Origin: Tillus elongatus
Lineage: Eukaryota > Arthropoda > Insecta > Coleoptera > Cleridae
Assembly: GCA_964006375.1 (NCBI GenBank)
Contig: OZ023265.1
Location: forward strand, 156,714,547-156,778,546
DNA: 64,000 nucleotides
Direction: 5' to 3'
The translations under genes were made by a program, and so were the position numbers. Numbering within the stretch: position 1 is the first letter of the stretch; the number at the start of each line of letters is the position of its first letter. The notes below the pieces were generated by a model. The model saw nothing but the letters and a program-made list of their open reading frames with translations, did no database searches and was not told the DNA's origin. Below, piece after piece: positions 1-9,727 of this stretch.

Positions 1-420
1 AGTGTAGGAAGATATGGTATAAATGTAAACAAAATGAAGTCAAGTCTCTATAAAAACGATTTTAAAATAGTTTCTTTTATCTTTATATTTAAACATAAGA
101 CGTCATATAAAACCGAAATAGTCGTTGAATGTGTTTTAGTGGCAATTCTATTCATTCTGTAATTAATTGTTACGTACACTTTTATTATAATATTCCGGGC
201 ATGAAGCCGGTGTCAAGTAACATGTAAACAAAACGTTAGTTAACGTATCCTGAGATAGCTCAGTGGTAACGTGCTTGTCTTTTGCGCAGAAGGTTTGCGT
301 GATCGATTCCGGCTCGATGAATGTATGGTTTGTTTTATTTTGTCATTTGGACAAACAATAGTACACAGATTACATATGTTTTGAAGAAGATCTCATTTTG
401 TCTCCTTTGAGTCAAATAAT
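1..420 (+). repeat. Dispersed repeat T, copy 1 (contains a tRNA-like segment)
   Basis: This stretch matches the reverse complement of about 44070-44480 over nearly its whole length. Shared blocks include the start (AGTCTCT followed by TTTAAAATAG), a central block with TTCCGGGCATGAAGCC, and a 3' block with CACAGATT and AAGATCTCATTTT. The tRNA-like part lies in the middle, not at an end, so this is not a simple tRNA-headed SINE. Both copies lack a long ORF. The left end may extend beyond the window. Two copies establish a repeat; its class is unknown. Confidence 0.75.
251..318 (+). other. tRNA-like sequence inside repeat T
   Basis: A box-A match (TAGCTCAGTGG, 256-266) and a box-B-like match (GATCGATTCC, 301-310) have tRNA-like spacing. 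An anticodon-like loop can be drawn with TGC in the anticodon place. The flanks do not form an acceptor stem, and the segment belongs to a repeated unit, so I read it as a tRNA-derived piece and not a working tRNA gene. It might still recruit RNA polymerase III. Confidence 0.5.
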
Positions 421-1219
421 ACTTTTCAGCAGACATTTTGTTATTGTTCACTTTGAAAAAATCGGTGTGATTAAGTTGTCTAAAACCAAATCGTTCTGGC
501 GATTATTAAGGAAAAATAACCCCCTGATGTACACGCAACCGTTCAATTACACGCAAACAATTTGAGCTATCCAAGAACGTACCGAATTAACGTTTCACGT
601 TTCCTTACAACAAATAGTGAAATGAACTTACTAAAAATAAATGATTACCATACTTTGCACCAGAGACACTATTTCTTCTCCTCTTCGTTTCAGGGGACAT
701 GTCTGTTTTTTATAACACGTTCAGCACCTTTTATTATACACTATATTTATGCCTAGCTATATGTAGGTGCACGAATTGCGATATGTTATTATTGCTTGCG
801 ATAAGAAAGGTGGTTATTAGATAACGCAGACACCGTGTAACTTAAAGTAAGTCCCGGCACCTATTAATAATGAAATCCTTTCTAGAGCAGAACATTTGCC
901 GTCATCAAAATGTTTGCTTAATATGTCTTTAGTAACAGTTATTTACCTTTGAGATTAAAATACAAAAATCAGATGATTTCAAAATAAGTTGTTTCATCAA
1001 AGTTTACGCATTCGCAGAGGATTAATTAATCATTACATAAATTTACCTTTTACGTGATGACCCAATGGATCTAGAATTTTAGAAGACCAGTTAATAAATA
1101 TTTATTTGTCAGCAACCTTCCTTTTACTCTAAAATGTTAGGTATTTCAACTCTATTTACACATGAAATATCTCCAGCCCTGTACATTACAAATATAGCTC
1201 AGGCATATATTTAAAAATG
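421..1219. other. No recognisable feature
   Basis: AT-rich unique-looking sequence. A 64-codon open stretch at 562-756 has no family resemblance I recognise and no sign of being coding. Confidence 0.5.
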
Positions 1220-1607
1220 TCTGGACGCAGCAAGTGCGTTATGGTAGCGAATTTTCATAGAAATGATCTGGCACCAAATAGGTTTTTTAACTTTTTCTTC
1301 TTTTAACATAGCAATATAAATTTTGGTATGTAGTTTCCCTTTAATATCGTAAAATTACGTATCAAATTTAGTTACCACAGCTTTTCGATTTTTTAAATAT
1401 TTATTTTTTTTAAAGAAAACCCAAAATTTTCTCGGGAAACCTGGTTACATTTCCCTGGAAAACAAACTTGTCCAAGCCACTTACAAAAGAAAGGCATATG
1501 CTAAATTTTATCAAAATCATTTGAAGAAATTTTTTTCAAAATTCAAAAGGCGGGATCTCCCCATTCGTTTTTTTTAAGAAAATTATTCACTAATAATGAG
1601 AATAATA

Positions 1608-1610
<3 letters not shown>
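1220..1610. repeat. M-repeat end followed by an inverted R-repeat fragment
   Basis: At about 1222 lies the M-family terminal motif (GCAGCAAGTGCGTTATGG). The sequence after it resembles 17492-17604 (shared CATAGAAATGATCTGGCACC). From about 1425 the sequence matches the reverse strand of the R family: a TTTTCTCGGGAAACCTGG-like block, a CAAGCCACTTACAAAAG block, and the GCGGGATCTCC end. It runs into the (AT)n tract. Confidence 0.6.

Positions 1611-1685
<75 letters not shown>
1611..1685. repeat. (TA)n microsatellite
   Basis: About 75 bp of uninterrupted AT dinucleotides between an R fragment and the terminal inverted repeat of mariner A copy 1. The tract sits where the TA target site of the mariner should be. 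Confidence 0.97.
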
Positions 1686-1689
<4 letters not shown>

Positions 1690-1982
1690 GACGCATTGAA
1701 AACTAAACAGACCAATTTGCGTCCAGAGAATTTTTTTTAAGAAACCTTGAAACACGTCAGTTTTAATATTAAGGGGGACATGTTTCGACATAAAACTCTA
1801 CTTTGTCACATCAACCCCTTAAGGGTGGTGACACCAACCCTTATATTTTAAATAGGGAACATGGGTCGGGTGTTACATTATTTGAAATTGAAAGCTATTT
1901 CATTTCTTAATTCAACACACAATTTTTTTTGGAAGTTTTATCAACTAGTTTAAAAATTATTCACAGTTGAACATGCAAAAAC

Positions 1983-2100
1983 GCATTTCACTCATTCCGA
2001 TAAGAAATGTGCTGATAGTCAATATTTTGTTGGTTTGTAAACAAAAAATTGACTATCAGAACACTTATTATCGGAATGAGAGAAATGCGGTTTATTATTT
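1983..2100. repeat. Internal palindrome upstream of the mariner A transposase
   Basis: Two arms of about 45 bp can pair. The first includes CATTTCACTCATTCCGATAAG and ends in AGTCAAT; the second is the near reverse complement, ending in GAGAAATGCGG. The same hairpin is present beside the transposase start in the copies at about 9070-9180 and 53290-53410. One arm is also part of the long terminal inverted repeat. Confidence 0.75.
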
Positions 2101-2153
2101 CAGTTTATCCATCGGTTTGATACTTGATAGTACTACCGAAAATTAATTTCACA

Positions 2154-2645
2154 ATGGTGTATTTTGTAGAAGAAAGTGATGAAATAATAACTCTTTTTTT
2201 CAAAAACGATGACTGTGCCAACCGTACCGCAAATTTGTTTAATGAACGACATCCCAACAGACATGTTAACAGAAAATACATTTTGGAGTTAGTTGCAAAG
2301 TTTCGACAAAGTAGTTCAGTAGCCAACAAAAAACGGGATCCTGAACGTAAATTTCCCGTTAGAAATCAGACTACTGAGATTGAAGTTTTAGGACAAATTG
2401 CTGCAGACCTAACTTTGAGCACGAGAAAATTGGCCACTGTTTCAAACATCAAAAGAAGAACTATTCGGCGAATATTGAAGCATCATAAATTTCACTCGTA
2501 TAAAATTCATCTTGTACAACAACGGAATGAAGATGATTTTGATCGGCGGCTGGAGTTTTGTGAAGTTATGACTGCACGAATAGCTGATAACGGGAACTTT
2601 CTGTTCAATATCTATTTTTCAGACGAGTGTACGTTTTTTTTTTAA
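2154..2645 (+). pseudogene. Tc1/mariner-type transposase, N-terminal part (mariner A)
   Basis: I chose the ATG at 2154 because the related copies all begin MVY. About 160 residues remain. First comes an N-terminal helix-turn-helix region (…RTANLFNERHPNRHVNR), then a second helix-turn-helix region (TRKLATVSNIKRRTIRRILK), then the start of the catalytic domain with FDRRLEFCEVMTARI and the first catalytic aspartate in FSDE. A T-tract at 2634-2643 is two bases longer than in the sister copies, so the frame ends at once. The second and third catalytic aspartates are absent. Such enzymes cut and paste DNA at TA sites in the nucleus; this one cannot. Confidence 0.85.
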
Positions 2646-2754
2646 ACTCTACTGAATTACTAGTGGCGTATGTGAGTCAGAAAAAAAAAACCGAAAATGG
2701 TAAATATTTTGCCTAGACGAAAGGATGTTGAACATGAAGCCGGAGCCATAATTT

Positions 2755-3440
2755 CTCTTTGGTCCAGCCTAACCCCTAAAACGGCCAAAAACCACCCCCT
2801 AAAGGAGCGAAACGGGTATCACAATATTTCCCTGTAGAAAAAAAGTGTCTTCCCCCCGGTTTCGAGGTTTCGAGGATGCTGAACACGATGCCGGTGTCAG
2901 AATTTCTCTTTGGGCCTTCTCAATCCCTAAAACGGCCAAAAACCACCCTCTAAGGGGTTAGAGCGGGTATCACATCATTTCCCTGTAAGCAAAAAGTCCC
3001 CCCCCCCCCGTTTTCGAGGAAGCTGGTGTTGAATATTACTTCCGACCCCTACCAACTCCTCCACCGGTCAGAGCTCTCCCCCGAAAGGGGCGAAGAGTAC
3101 CTAACCTGACCTGACCTGACCTAACCCCTAAAACGGCTAAAAACCACCCGCTAAAGGAGTGAAACGGGTATCACAATATTTCCCTGTAGAAAAAAGTGTC
3201 TTCCCCCCAGTTTCGAGGATGCTGAACGCGATGCCGGTGTCAGAATTTAACTTTGGGCCTTCTCAATCCCTAAAACGGCCAAAAGGGGGTGGAACGGGTG
3301 TCACATCATTTCCCTGTAGAAAAAAGTCCCCCCCCCCCCCCCGTTTTCGAGGATGCTGCTGTTGATCATTACTTTCGACCCCTACCAACCCCTCCACCAG
3401 TCAGAGCTCACCCCCGAAAGGGGCGAATTATAATTTTTTT
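2755..3440. repeat. C-rich tandem repeats
   Basis: The block CCCTAAAACGGC(C/T)AAAA recurs at about 2773, 2928, 3124 and 3269. Each time it is followed by a GGGTATCACA-like segment, TTTCCCTGTA and a run of C. A larger unit of about 350 bp, ending in CCCCGAAAGGGGCGAA, is present twice (ends near 3093 and 3426). Open frames here are by-products of the repeats. Confidence 0.8.
3100..3127 (-). repeat. Short telomere-like repeat (TTAGG/TCAGG type)
   Basis: Read on the minus strand, the 27 bp are GGTTA followed by three GGTCA units, then GGTTA GG. TTAGG is the common insect telomere unit and TCAGG its known beetle variant. Only five units are present and they lie inside a repeat, so this is an interstitial look-alike, not a telomere. 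Confidence 0.55.
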
Positions 3441-3726
3441 ATATCAGCGGGAAAAAGTCTGTCCCTCCGTTTTCTGGGATGCTGAGCACGGTGGTGGTGA
3501 ACATATTTTTTTAAATCCCTGTATTTTCCAAAATAATCTCATTTTCGTTTTGTTTTCTTTTACGCGCTTTGTACGGAAAGATATATTTTTTTAATAAATC
3601 CTGGCAGTACATGTGAATTTACGCGGGTCTAGAGTGAAGAATATTCAGCATCCCGCGCAGCCTTCATTAATGTGTGGCCACCAAGAAGTTGAGTAACAGC
3701 AACCGCGCCTCTACTTTTACTGTAGC

Positions 3727-3842
3727 GTCTCCACGTAAACACCTGCCCCCGTCCCACGCCGGCCGCCGGATCCGTCCGTGAACCAGACGAGCGCGTCCAG
3801 TGGTATGCCCGGCGTCTCCTCCCGCCATGCCTCGCGGTCGTG
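3727..3842 (-). pseudogene. Captured LINE RNase H fragment
   Basis: On the minus strand this reads as a short RNase H segment with LVWFTDGSG followed by GTGAGVY. It corresponds to the RNase H start of the LINE at 11505-11600, which has the same residues. The DNA resemblance covers the phrase GTCTGGTTCACGGACGGATC. The aspartate in FTDGS is the first catalytic residue of RNase H. Only about 39 codons remain, inside a TIR element and opposite in orientation to nothing else coding, so the fragment was captured or inserted and is dead. Confidence 0.75.
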
Positions 3843-3915
3843 GAAACGGGAGCGTTAGGTACTCTTCTGCTTAGGCAAAATATTTACGTGTTCTTCCGAC
3901 TCACATACGCCACTA

Positions 3916-4403
3916 TATCGGTAACACAAATCGCTGGGTAAAATATTGTATCTAAGCAAAGTTGAAAGTATATTGTACACTAAAAGGTTACAAATGTATG
4001 TAAGCGTAAATAATTTCGCCGACATAATCTTTCTTGTTCACCTGTGAGCTATTTATATTTGCTTGATAAATCTATAGGTATAGACATAGTGGTGAAATTA
4101 TATATTACGTGAATTTCGATTGTAATTAATGTTCCAGATACAACAAACTCTCCTATATCGACTCGGTGAGTAGCTATGTTCACAAAACCGTAACGAATGG
4201 TTCGAATGGGTTAAATTATACATTACTCTTTAATAACACAAATTTAAAGGTAATTCAATGGGTTTGTTTACAAAATAATTTCATACCTTGGGCGGTTAGC
4301 TTTTTTATCATATTTGTGTTATACCTGTGTCCTTTTCTAACTCATATAAATTTTGTGAACTACTTACCTATACTGTTGGTGAATTATTATTATTTTTAAA
4401 TCA
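3916..4403. other. No recognisable feature
   Basis: AT-rich. An open stretch of 77 codons at 4166-4399 is hydrophobic and shows no family resemblance. It is probably chance. Confidence 0.4.
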
Positions 4404-4495
4404 GTAATGAGGAGATCCCGACTTTTGAATTTCGAAAACATTTCTTCAAATGAGCGCGAACTAGGCTCCCTAGAACCCAGTTTCAATTTTTATAT

Positions 4496-4498
<3 letters not shown>

Positions 4499-4587
<89 letters not shown>

Positions 4588-4590
4588 GTA
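4499..4590. repeat. (TA)n microsatellite with a (TATG)n edge
   Basis: TA runs from 4499 to 4575 and then changes to four TATG units. It sits at the same position inside repeat R as the tracts in other R copies. Confidence 0.97.
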
Positions 4591-5100
4591 TCACACCGAT
4601 AACTCAAAAGGGCCGATCAAATTTGGTACATACTTTCCTTTTGCAAGTGGCTTGGACAACTTCGTTAGTCAGGAAAACAAACCCAGGTTTTCCCGGATTT
4701 TTTTTTGTTTTCTTTCGGAAGAAAATTATATATCTGGAAATAACACAGTAAGGGCAACTAAATTTGGTATGCTGGTTTCTGTCATAAAGAGTATTCTATG
4801 TATCAAAATGTAGATCTCTGTTAAAAGACAAAAAAGTTAGAGGTAAATTAATTTTTAAATAATTAAACCTAATCGAAGAAAGTTAAAACGTCAAAATTGG
4901 GAATTATGGTAGAAGTACGAATACGAATGAAAACTTCGACAAAAAATGACTAACAAGCTCCTAGATATGTGCCTAAGTTTATTTCGTTAAAATATGAGCA
5001 AAAAGTCCATTGTAAATCAAAATTGATTTATGTAAATAGTAACGTTAGACGCTTAACATGTATTACGAGAAATACCTCCTGGCTGCTTGTATATATGTCC

Positions 5101-5172
5101 GGAATAGCCCAGTTGGGTAAGCCGTGCACATCGGATAGTCGACTCCGACATGACGAGTTCAATTCCTAGTTA
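5101..5172 (+). other. tRNA-like sequence inside repeat R
   Basis: A box-A-like motif (TAGCCCAGTTGGGTAAG, 5105-5121) and a box-B-like motif (GAGTTCAATTCC, 5155-5166) have near-tRNA spacing. A homologous copy sits on the minus strand at 24170-24240. No convincing acceptor stem is seen. It is probably a tRNA-derived promoter relic carried by the R family. Confidence 0.5.
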
Positions 5173-5432
5173 GTGACTTTGCTTTTTATCATTTTTTTAA
5201 ATCTTATTTCACTTTACCGTTATCTAATCTAATTGTTGTTATTCCGATGAATTTTTTAGCGAGTTTTTGTATAAAAAATAATCTGATAAAGAGGAGATGA
5301 AAATTTTAAGACTTCGCGCTGTTTGTTCTTGCCCTAACTTAGTGAATCTGTTCCATATTTAATACAGTCGTAGACTTTTCCCGTGGCTTCACAAGTGCCT
5401 GTTTTAGTGAAGTTTCTTTAAAAAAAATCACT

Positions 5433-5523
5433 AATGAGGAGATCCCGACTTTTAAATAAATTTAGAAACATTTTCTTGAAATGAGCGCGAACTAGGCCTC
5501 CCAGAACCCATAACCAGGGTCAG

Positions 5524-5601
<78 letters not shown>

Positions 5602-6582
5602 GCTGAACCATTTACCAACACGTAGGTCTGTAGGTTTAAAGTGAAAAACGTTAGAGGCATTTAAAAAAAAGGGGTTTTCCTCAAAACGTAAAAACTCGCG
5701 ATTTTAAACGTCAAAATTGGCAACTTTTACGAAAAAATCCTGAAAGAAATACGGATTATGTAAAGAAGAGTGTTCTGCAAACCCTTAAGTTTCATCTTCA
5801 ACCATCATTGTCCTTCATTTTAATTAAATGTTTCCAGAAAATTCATTTCAAATAGGCACTTTCTCTGATGCTTTGGCAGTAGTTTAAGTTAAGTTTATGG
5901 TTTAACGGTCTATAACACTCAGCTAATTTTTGTAGAAAAAATTCGTTAACGAGGGTAGCGAGGCTTTGGTTTCTAAAAAGATTTCTTCAAATGAGCGCAA
6001 ACTAAGCTCCCTAGAATTCATATCCGGTTTACTTTCTGTTTACATATATACATGGTGACGCATTTCTACGGAAAAGCTCAATATAATTGTTATTATGCAA
6101 GATACGAGAAAATTTTTTAGACGTTACCTATAGGGTGTCTTGGGCTGCACCTTATAAAATTAATGTAACAACCACAGGCTGGCCCATAAGTCGTTGGTGA
6201 TACCTACTTTTTTTTTAATATTCCTTTTTGCATTTTTCATCGAAATTATTATTATTATTATTATGTTTATTCAATTAAATTATACAATATGCTAAACACA
6301 ATAAGTCTCAACTTGTGCTGGGTTTTTACAAAATTTAACGGATTCATCCAAAAAAATGATTGGCAATTGTGGACCAAATTCACTATACTTCAAATTTTGA
6401 CATTCTAAATGGAAAATATTTTTTACTTTAACTTCCTCCTCTCAGTTGCTCTATTGTTACCCCCATTTACCAAAGATTTTGATATATTTATACTTATTTT
6501 CCACCACGAGTCGCCCTTAATAGCCCATATTTTTTTCAAAAATAATAAACTAATCTAGGCCGAATGCATATTTGTAAAAAAA
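5433..6582 (+). repeat. Dispersed repeat R, copy 2, with a (TA)n tract
   Basis: It starts with the same AATGAGGAGATCCCGAC motif directly after copy 1, so the two units are head to tail. After the (TA)n it has the GAAAACGTTAGAGGC and ACGTCAAAATTGGCAAC blocks, then CCTTCATTTTAATTAAATG, GCTTTGGCAGTAG and GGTTTAACGGTCTATAA. The last of these is the empty version of the site hit by the solo LTR at 40408. It ends in a part with GGTGACGCATTTCTACGG and the GGCCCATAAGTCGTTGG block, then joins M repeat copy 2. Confidence 0.7.
5528..5598. repeat. (TA)n microsatellite
   Basis: About 71 bp of TA within R copy 2. Confidence 0.97.
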
Positions 6583-6898
6583 ATCGAGACGCGATAAGTG
6601 CGTTTTGGTAGCGAATTTTCATTAAATGCTTCAAAATGCAATAACTCAATTTGCTATTAACCTAAGGTTCGCCGGCTAGAAAACTAGTTTTCTCGGAAAC
6701 ATTTAAAGTTTATTTTCGGAAAATTTTTGCACATTTTCAAGCAAGTTATTTTGGTAAAATATGGTACATTATTTCTACTATATAGGTTATACGGGTAACC
6801 AAATTGATACCTGCTTACATTAAAGAGACATATTTGCTATTAAACCATTTTTATTAAATAAAACTTCCATAACGCACTTGCTGCGTGTGGACTTTTAT
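6583..6898. mobile_element. M repeat (MITE-like), copy 2
   Basis: About 316 bp. The left end has GACGCGATAAGTGCGTTTTGG followed by TAGCGAATTTTCATTAAA. The right end is its inverted counterpart (TTCCATAACGCACTTGCTGC). Between them is an AT-rich body shared with 15516-15833, 29530-29862, 48146-48777 and 54891-55228 (CAATTTGCTATTAACCTA; TATGGTACATT). There is no ORF, so it is a non-autonomous element with TIRs of about 35 bp. Confidence 0.8.
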
Positions 6899-7465
6899 TT
6901 CTAGATTCAGCGGTTTTCGTTTGAAATGGTAAAATCTCTACCGTATACGAGGAACTATGTTTAGCTGACTAAGTTATCTATTTTGCCAAATTAAAATGGA
7001 CATTTTTTCTGGTATTTGAGCAGCAGTTTGGTACAGTGCCTACGAGATATCACAATTTGGAATTTTCAAACCAAGAATTGCATTTACGAAGAACAAATAT
7101 TACAACAAATGTCTGCTGTTCGTTGCTAAACAATATGCTTTAATTGTGACTGGCTTTCGTTGCAAAAATGTATGCTCAGCATGTATGTTACTAATTAACT
7201 AGCAATTTCTTTTATAAAAGCATATTTTTATGACAAATAACTACCATAACGCATTTGCTGCGTCCAGCCTTTTGTTGTCTATACTAGAAACTGTTACACA
7301 TTTCACCGTCTACCTAGTTCTAATTATTTAATTATAGACTTGTGTATAACACTAGTGAACAAATGTTGTTCACCGCTACTACTTTTGCATGTCTATTAGG
7401 AATCGAAATTATGGGTTTATAGCGTAACTTTAATGTATGCTCCCATAGTAGCGTCACGTAGTTCA

Positions 7466-7467
<2 letters not shown>
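6899..7467. other. No gene; one isolated M-repeat right end
   Basis: AT-rich. At about 7235-7262 lies an isolated M right-end motif (CCATAACGCATTTGCTGCG). Nothing else is recognised. Confidence 0.5.

Positions 7468-7548
<81 letters not shown>
7468..7548. repeat. (TA)n microsatellite
   Basis: About 81 bp of TA directly before the left end of mariner A copy 2. Confidence 0.97.
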
Positions 7549-7553
<5 letters not shown>

Positions 7554-9464
7554 GAGGATGGCGCATTGAAAACGAAACAGGCCGATTTGCGTCCAGAGAA
7601 TTTTTTTAAGAAACGCTGAAACACTTCAATTTTAATATTGAGGGAGACATGTTTTGACATAAAACTCAACTTTGTCACATCAACTCCTTAAGGGTGGTGA
7701 TAACAACCCTTATATTTTGAATAGGGAACATGGGTCGAGTGTTATATCATTTGAAAGCTCTGCCTTATCTGAAATCACCACACTATTTTTTTTGGAAATT
7801 ATATCAACTCGTTTAAAAATTATTCACAGTTGGAGTTGCGAGAACGTATTTCATTCATTGTGATAAGAAATGCACTAGTTAGTCAATTTTTCGTTAAAAA
7901 AAAACTAAAAAACAAAACCAAACGTTCAAAAATGTTTATTCAGTCAAGCAAGCGTTCAAATTGTTGACCACCAGCTTCCATACAAAAGCACAAATTTTGT
8001 TCAAAACGATCTCTGACATTCTGGAGCATTCGTGGAGCTATTACACCGCATTCTTCAACAATGCGTCGTCGTAATTCTTTCAGAGACTCCAGTTCTGTTG
8101 CGAAAATTCTACTCTTTAAATGGCCCCATAGAAAGAAGTCTAAAGGAGTTAAATGCGGTGATCTAGCTCTCAATAGCACCTCTACGTCCAGTCCATTGCT
8201 CTGGAAACTCTTTGTTCAACTACACGTTGTGAAAAATGCGGGGGAGCTCCATCTTGTTGAAACACAAACTAATTTTCTTGATAGCGATCATCATTTTCAA
8301 CAATGTCAATTAGTAGAGGGTAAACGATATCTTATAGTAACTCCAAATACGTTTCGCTACTCAAATTGGCATCAAGAAAAATTGGTCCGCTTAAACGGTC
8401 TCTAAAAATGCCAGTCCAGACATTCAATTTCTGTGGAGTTTAAGTGTGGACTTCGTGAAAGTTTCTTGGATTAATATCTGCCCAATAACGACAATTATGA
8501 CGATTGACTGTAGAGTTTAATAAAAACGCACACTCGTCTGAAAAACAGATATTGAACAGAAAGTTCCCGTTATCAGCTATTCGTGCAGTCATAACTTCAC
8601 AAAATCCCAGCCGCCGATCAAAATCATCTTCATTCAGTTGTTGTACAAGATGAATTTTATACGGTTGAAATTTATGATGCTTCAATATTCGCTGAATCGT
8701 TTTCTTTTGATGTTTGAAACAGTGCCCAATTTTCTCGTGCTCAAAGTTGGGTCTGCAGCAATTTGTCCTAAAACTTCAATCACAGTAGTCTCATTTCTAA
8801 CCGGAAATTCACGTTCAGGATCCCGTTTTTTGTGGGTTACTGAACCACTTTGTCGAAACTTTGCAACTCCAAAATGTATTTTCTGTTAACATGTCTGTTT
8901 GGATGGCGTTCATTAAACAAATTTGCGGTACGGTTGGCACAGTCATCGTTATTGAAAAAAAAGAGTAATTATTTCAACTCTTTCTTCTACAGAATACACC
9001 ATTGTGAAATTAATTTTCGGTAGTACTATCAAATATCAAACCGACCGATAAACTGAAATAATAAACCGCATTTCTCTCATTCCGACAAGAAATGTTCTGA
9101 TAGTCATTTTTTTGTTTACAAACCAACAAAACATTGAATATCAGCACATTTCTTATCGGAATAAGTGAAATGCGTTTGTGCATCTTCAACTGTGAATAAT
9201 TTTTAAACGAGTTGATAAAACTTCCAAAAAAATTAGTGTGCTAAATTCAGAAAAGAAAGAGCTTTCGAACTATGTAACACTCGACCGATGTTCCTTATTT
9301 AAAATATAAGGGTTGTTATCACCACCCTTAAGGGGTTGATGTGACAAAGTTGAGTTTTATGTCAAAACATATCCAACTCAATATTAAAATTGGCGTATTT
9401 CAGCGTATCAAAAAAAAATCTCTGGACGCAAATCGGTCTGTCTCGTTTCCAATACGCCACCCTG
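7554..9464 (-). mobile_element. Mariner family A, copy 2 (both ends present, dead)
   Basis: The left end starts GAGGATGGCGCATTGAAAAC at 7554 and the right end is its inverted copy (…ATACGCCACCCTG, 9464). TA lies on both sides (7552-7553; 9465-9466). The TIRs are unusually long, about 300 bp (7554 to about 7865, and about 9155 to 9464). The transposase lies on the minus strand. Total length is 1,911 bp, ordinary for a mariner-like element apart from the long TIRs. Confidence 0.9.
7940..9002 (-). pseudogene. Tc1/mariner-type transposase (mariner A), frameshifted
   Basis: The start at 9002 gives MVYSVEERVEIITLFF, as in the sister copies. Several frameshifts follow. Recognisable pieces are the middle part with DFDRRLGFCEVMTARI and the first catalytic aspartate (FSDE, in 8440-8685), and the C-terminal end at 7940-8179, where SPHLTPLDFFLWG occupies the third catalytic position. 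In 52428-52811 the equivalent frame shows QLDGAPP for the second aspartate. In this copy the expected SPDLTPLD reads SPHLTPLD, so a catalytic aspartate is itself replaced by histidine. Confidence 0.85.
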
Positions 9465-9683
9465 TATTTACAATTGTGCCATTGAAATTCTCTTAAAATT
9501 CTGTTCATTGATTGTTGTTGCCCTTACTTGGTAAACTGGTCCATACTAAATACAAACTTGGAGCCTATTTCGCTGGCTTCACTGTTGGGTTTCGTTTCTG
9601 TAGGTGAAGGGCATAGCCACCGCGTAAGCTAACTGGAGGAAGAGGCACTTATGAATTGTAGACGTTCTCGACTGTTTTTCAAC
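9465..9683. other. No recognisable feature
   Basis: Short unique-looking stretch between mariner A and the long palindrome. Confidence 0.4.
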
Positions 9684-9727
9684 GTTTCTGTGACTAGTTT
9701 CGCTGCTTGACAGCATCCCGAGACAGA
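9684..9727 (-). ncRNA. Decayed hammerhead ribozyme motif, family 2
   Basis: This is the left-arm counterpart of the motif at 10618-10660. The stem I strands (TCTGT / ACAGA), stem II (GCTG / CAGC with loop TCAAG), GAAA and the stem III palindrome ACTAGT are all present. The core CTGATGA has become CTCGGGA, so it should be inactive. Stem II here is better paired than in the right arm. Confidence 0.55.

Larger units (their letters stand above)
1685..2657 (+). mobile_element. Mariner family A, copy 1 (3'-truncated)
   Basis: The left end resembles the family end seen at 51776 (CAGGGTGGCGCATTGAAAAC). It is followed by about 300 bp of long inverted-repeat sequence shared with the copies at 7554-9464 and 51776-53684. 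The reading frame then starts and is cut off near 2657, where another element with its own TIR begins. No 3' mariner sequence is found beyond that element, so the right half is lost. Confidence 0.85.
2660..3915. mobile_element. TIR element carrying tandem repeats and a LINE fragment
   Basis: The ends are inverted copies: TAGTGGCGTATGTGAGTCAG at 2660-2680 and its near-perfect reverse complement at about 3895-3915. The similarity continues inward (GTAAATATTTTGCCTA on both sides), giving a TIR of about 45 bp. Inside are C-rich tandem repeats (2755-3440) and an RNase H fragment (3727-3842, minus strand). No transposase is visible, so it is non-autonomous. No clear target duplication is seen; TA is possible. 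The base composition is much more GC-rich than the surroundings. Confidence 0.7.
4404..5432 (+). repeat. Dispersed repeat R, copy 1 (full ~1.03-kb unit)
   Basis: The unit starts at AATGAGGAGATCCCGAC and ends where the same motif recurs at about 5433. In order it holds: the AATGAGCGCGAACTAGG block, a (TA)n tract, the CACACCGATAACTC block, the CAAGTGGCTTGGACAACTTCG block, a tRNA-like segment (5101-5172), and a CCGTGGCTTCACAAG block just before the next unit. The same order is seen on the minus strand at 24966-23930. No ORF of known type. The family has about a dozen copies in the window. Confidence 0.75.

Noticed and set aside
251..318. A functional tRNA gene
   Set aside because: Box A and box B are present but no acceptor stem pairs, and the segment is inside a repeated unit.
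3100..3127. A telomere or subtelomere boundary
   Set aside because: Only five degenerate units, inside a transposon, with ordinary repeats on both sides.
3159..3594. Proline-rich open frames in the C-rich repeats
   Set aside because: Overlapping frames created by tandem repeats and C-runs; no conserved start or domain.
4166..4399. A small hydrophobic protein
   Set aside because: AT-rich DNA readily gives hydrophobic chance frames, and there is no second copy or conserved feature.
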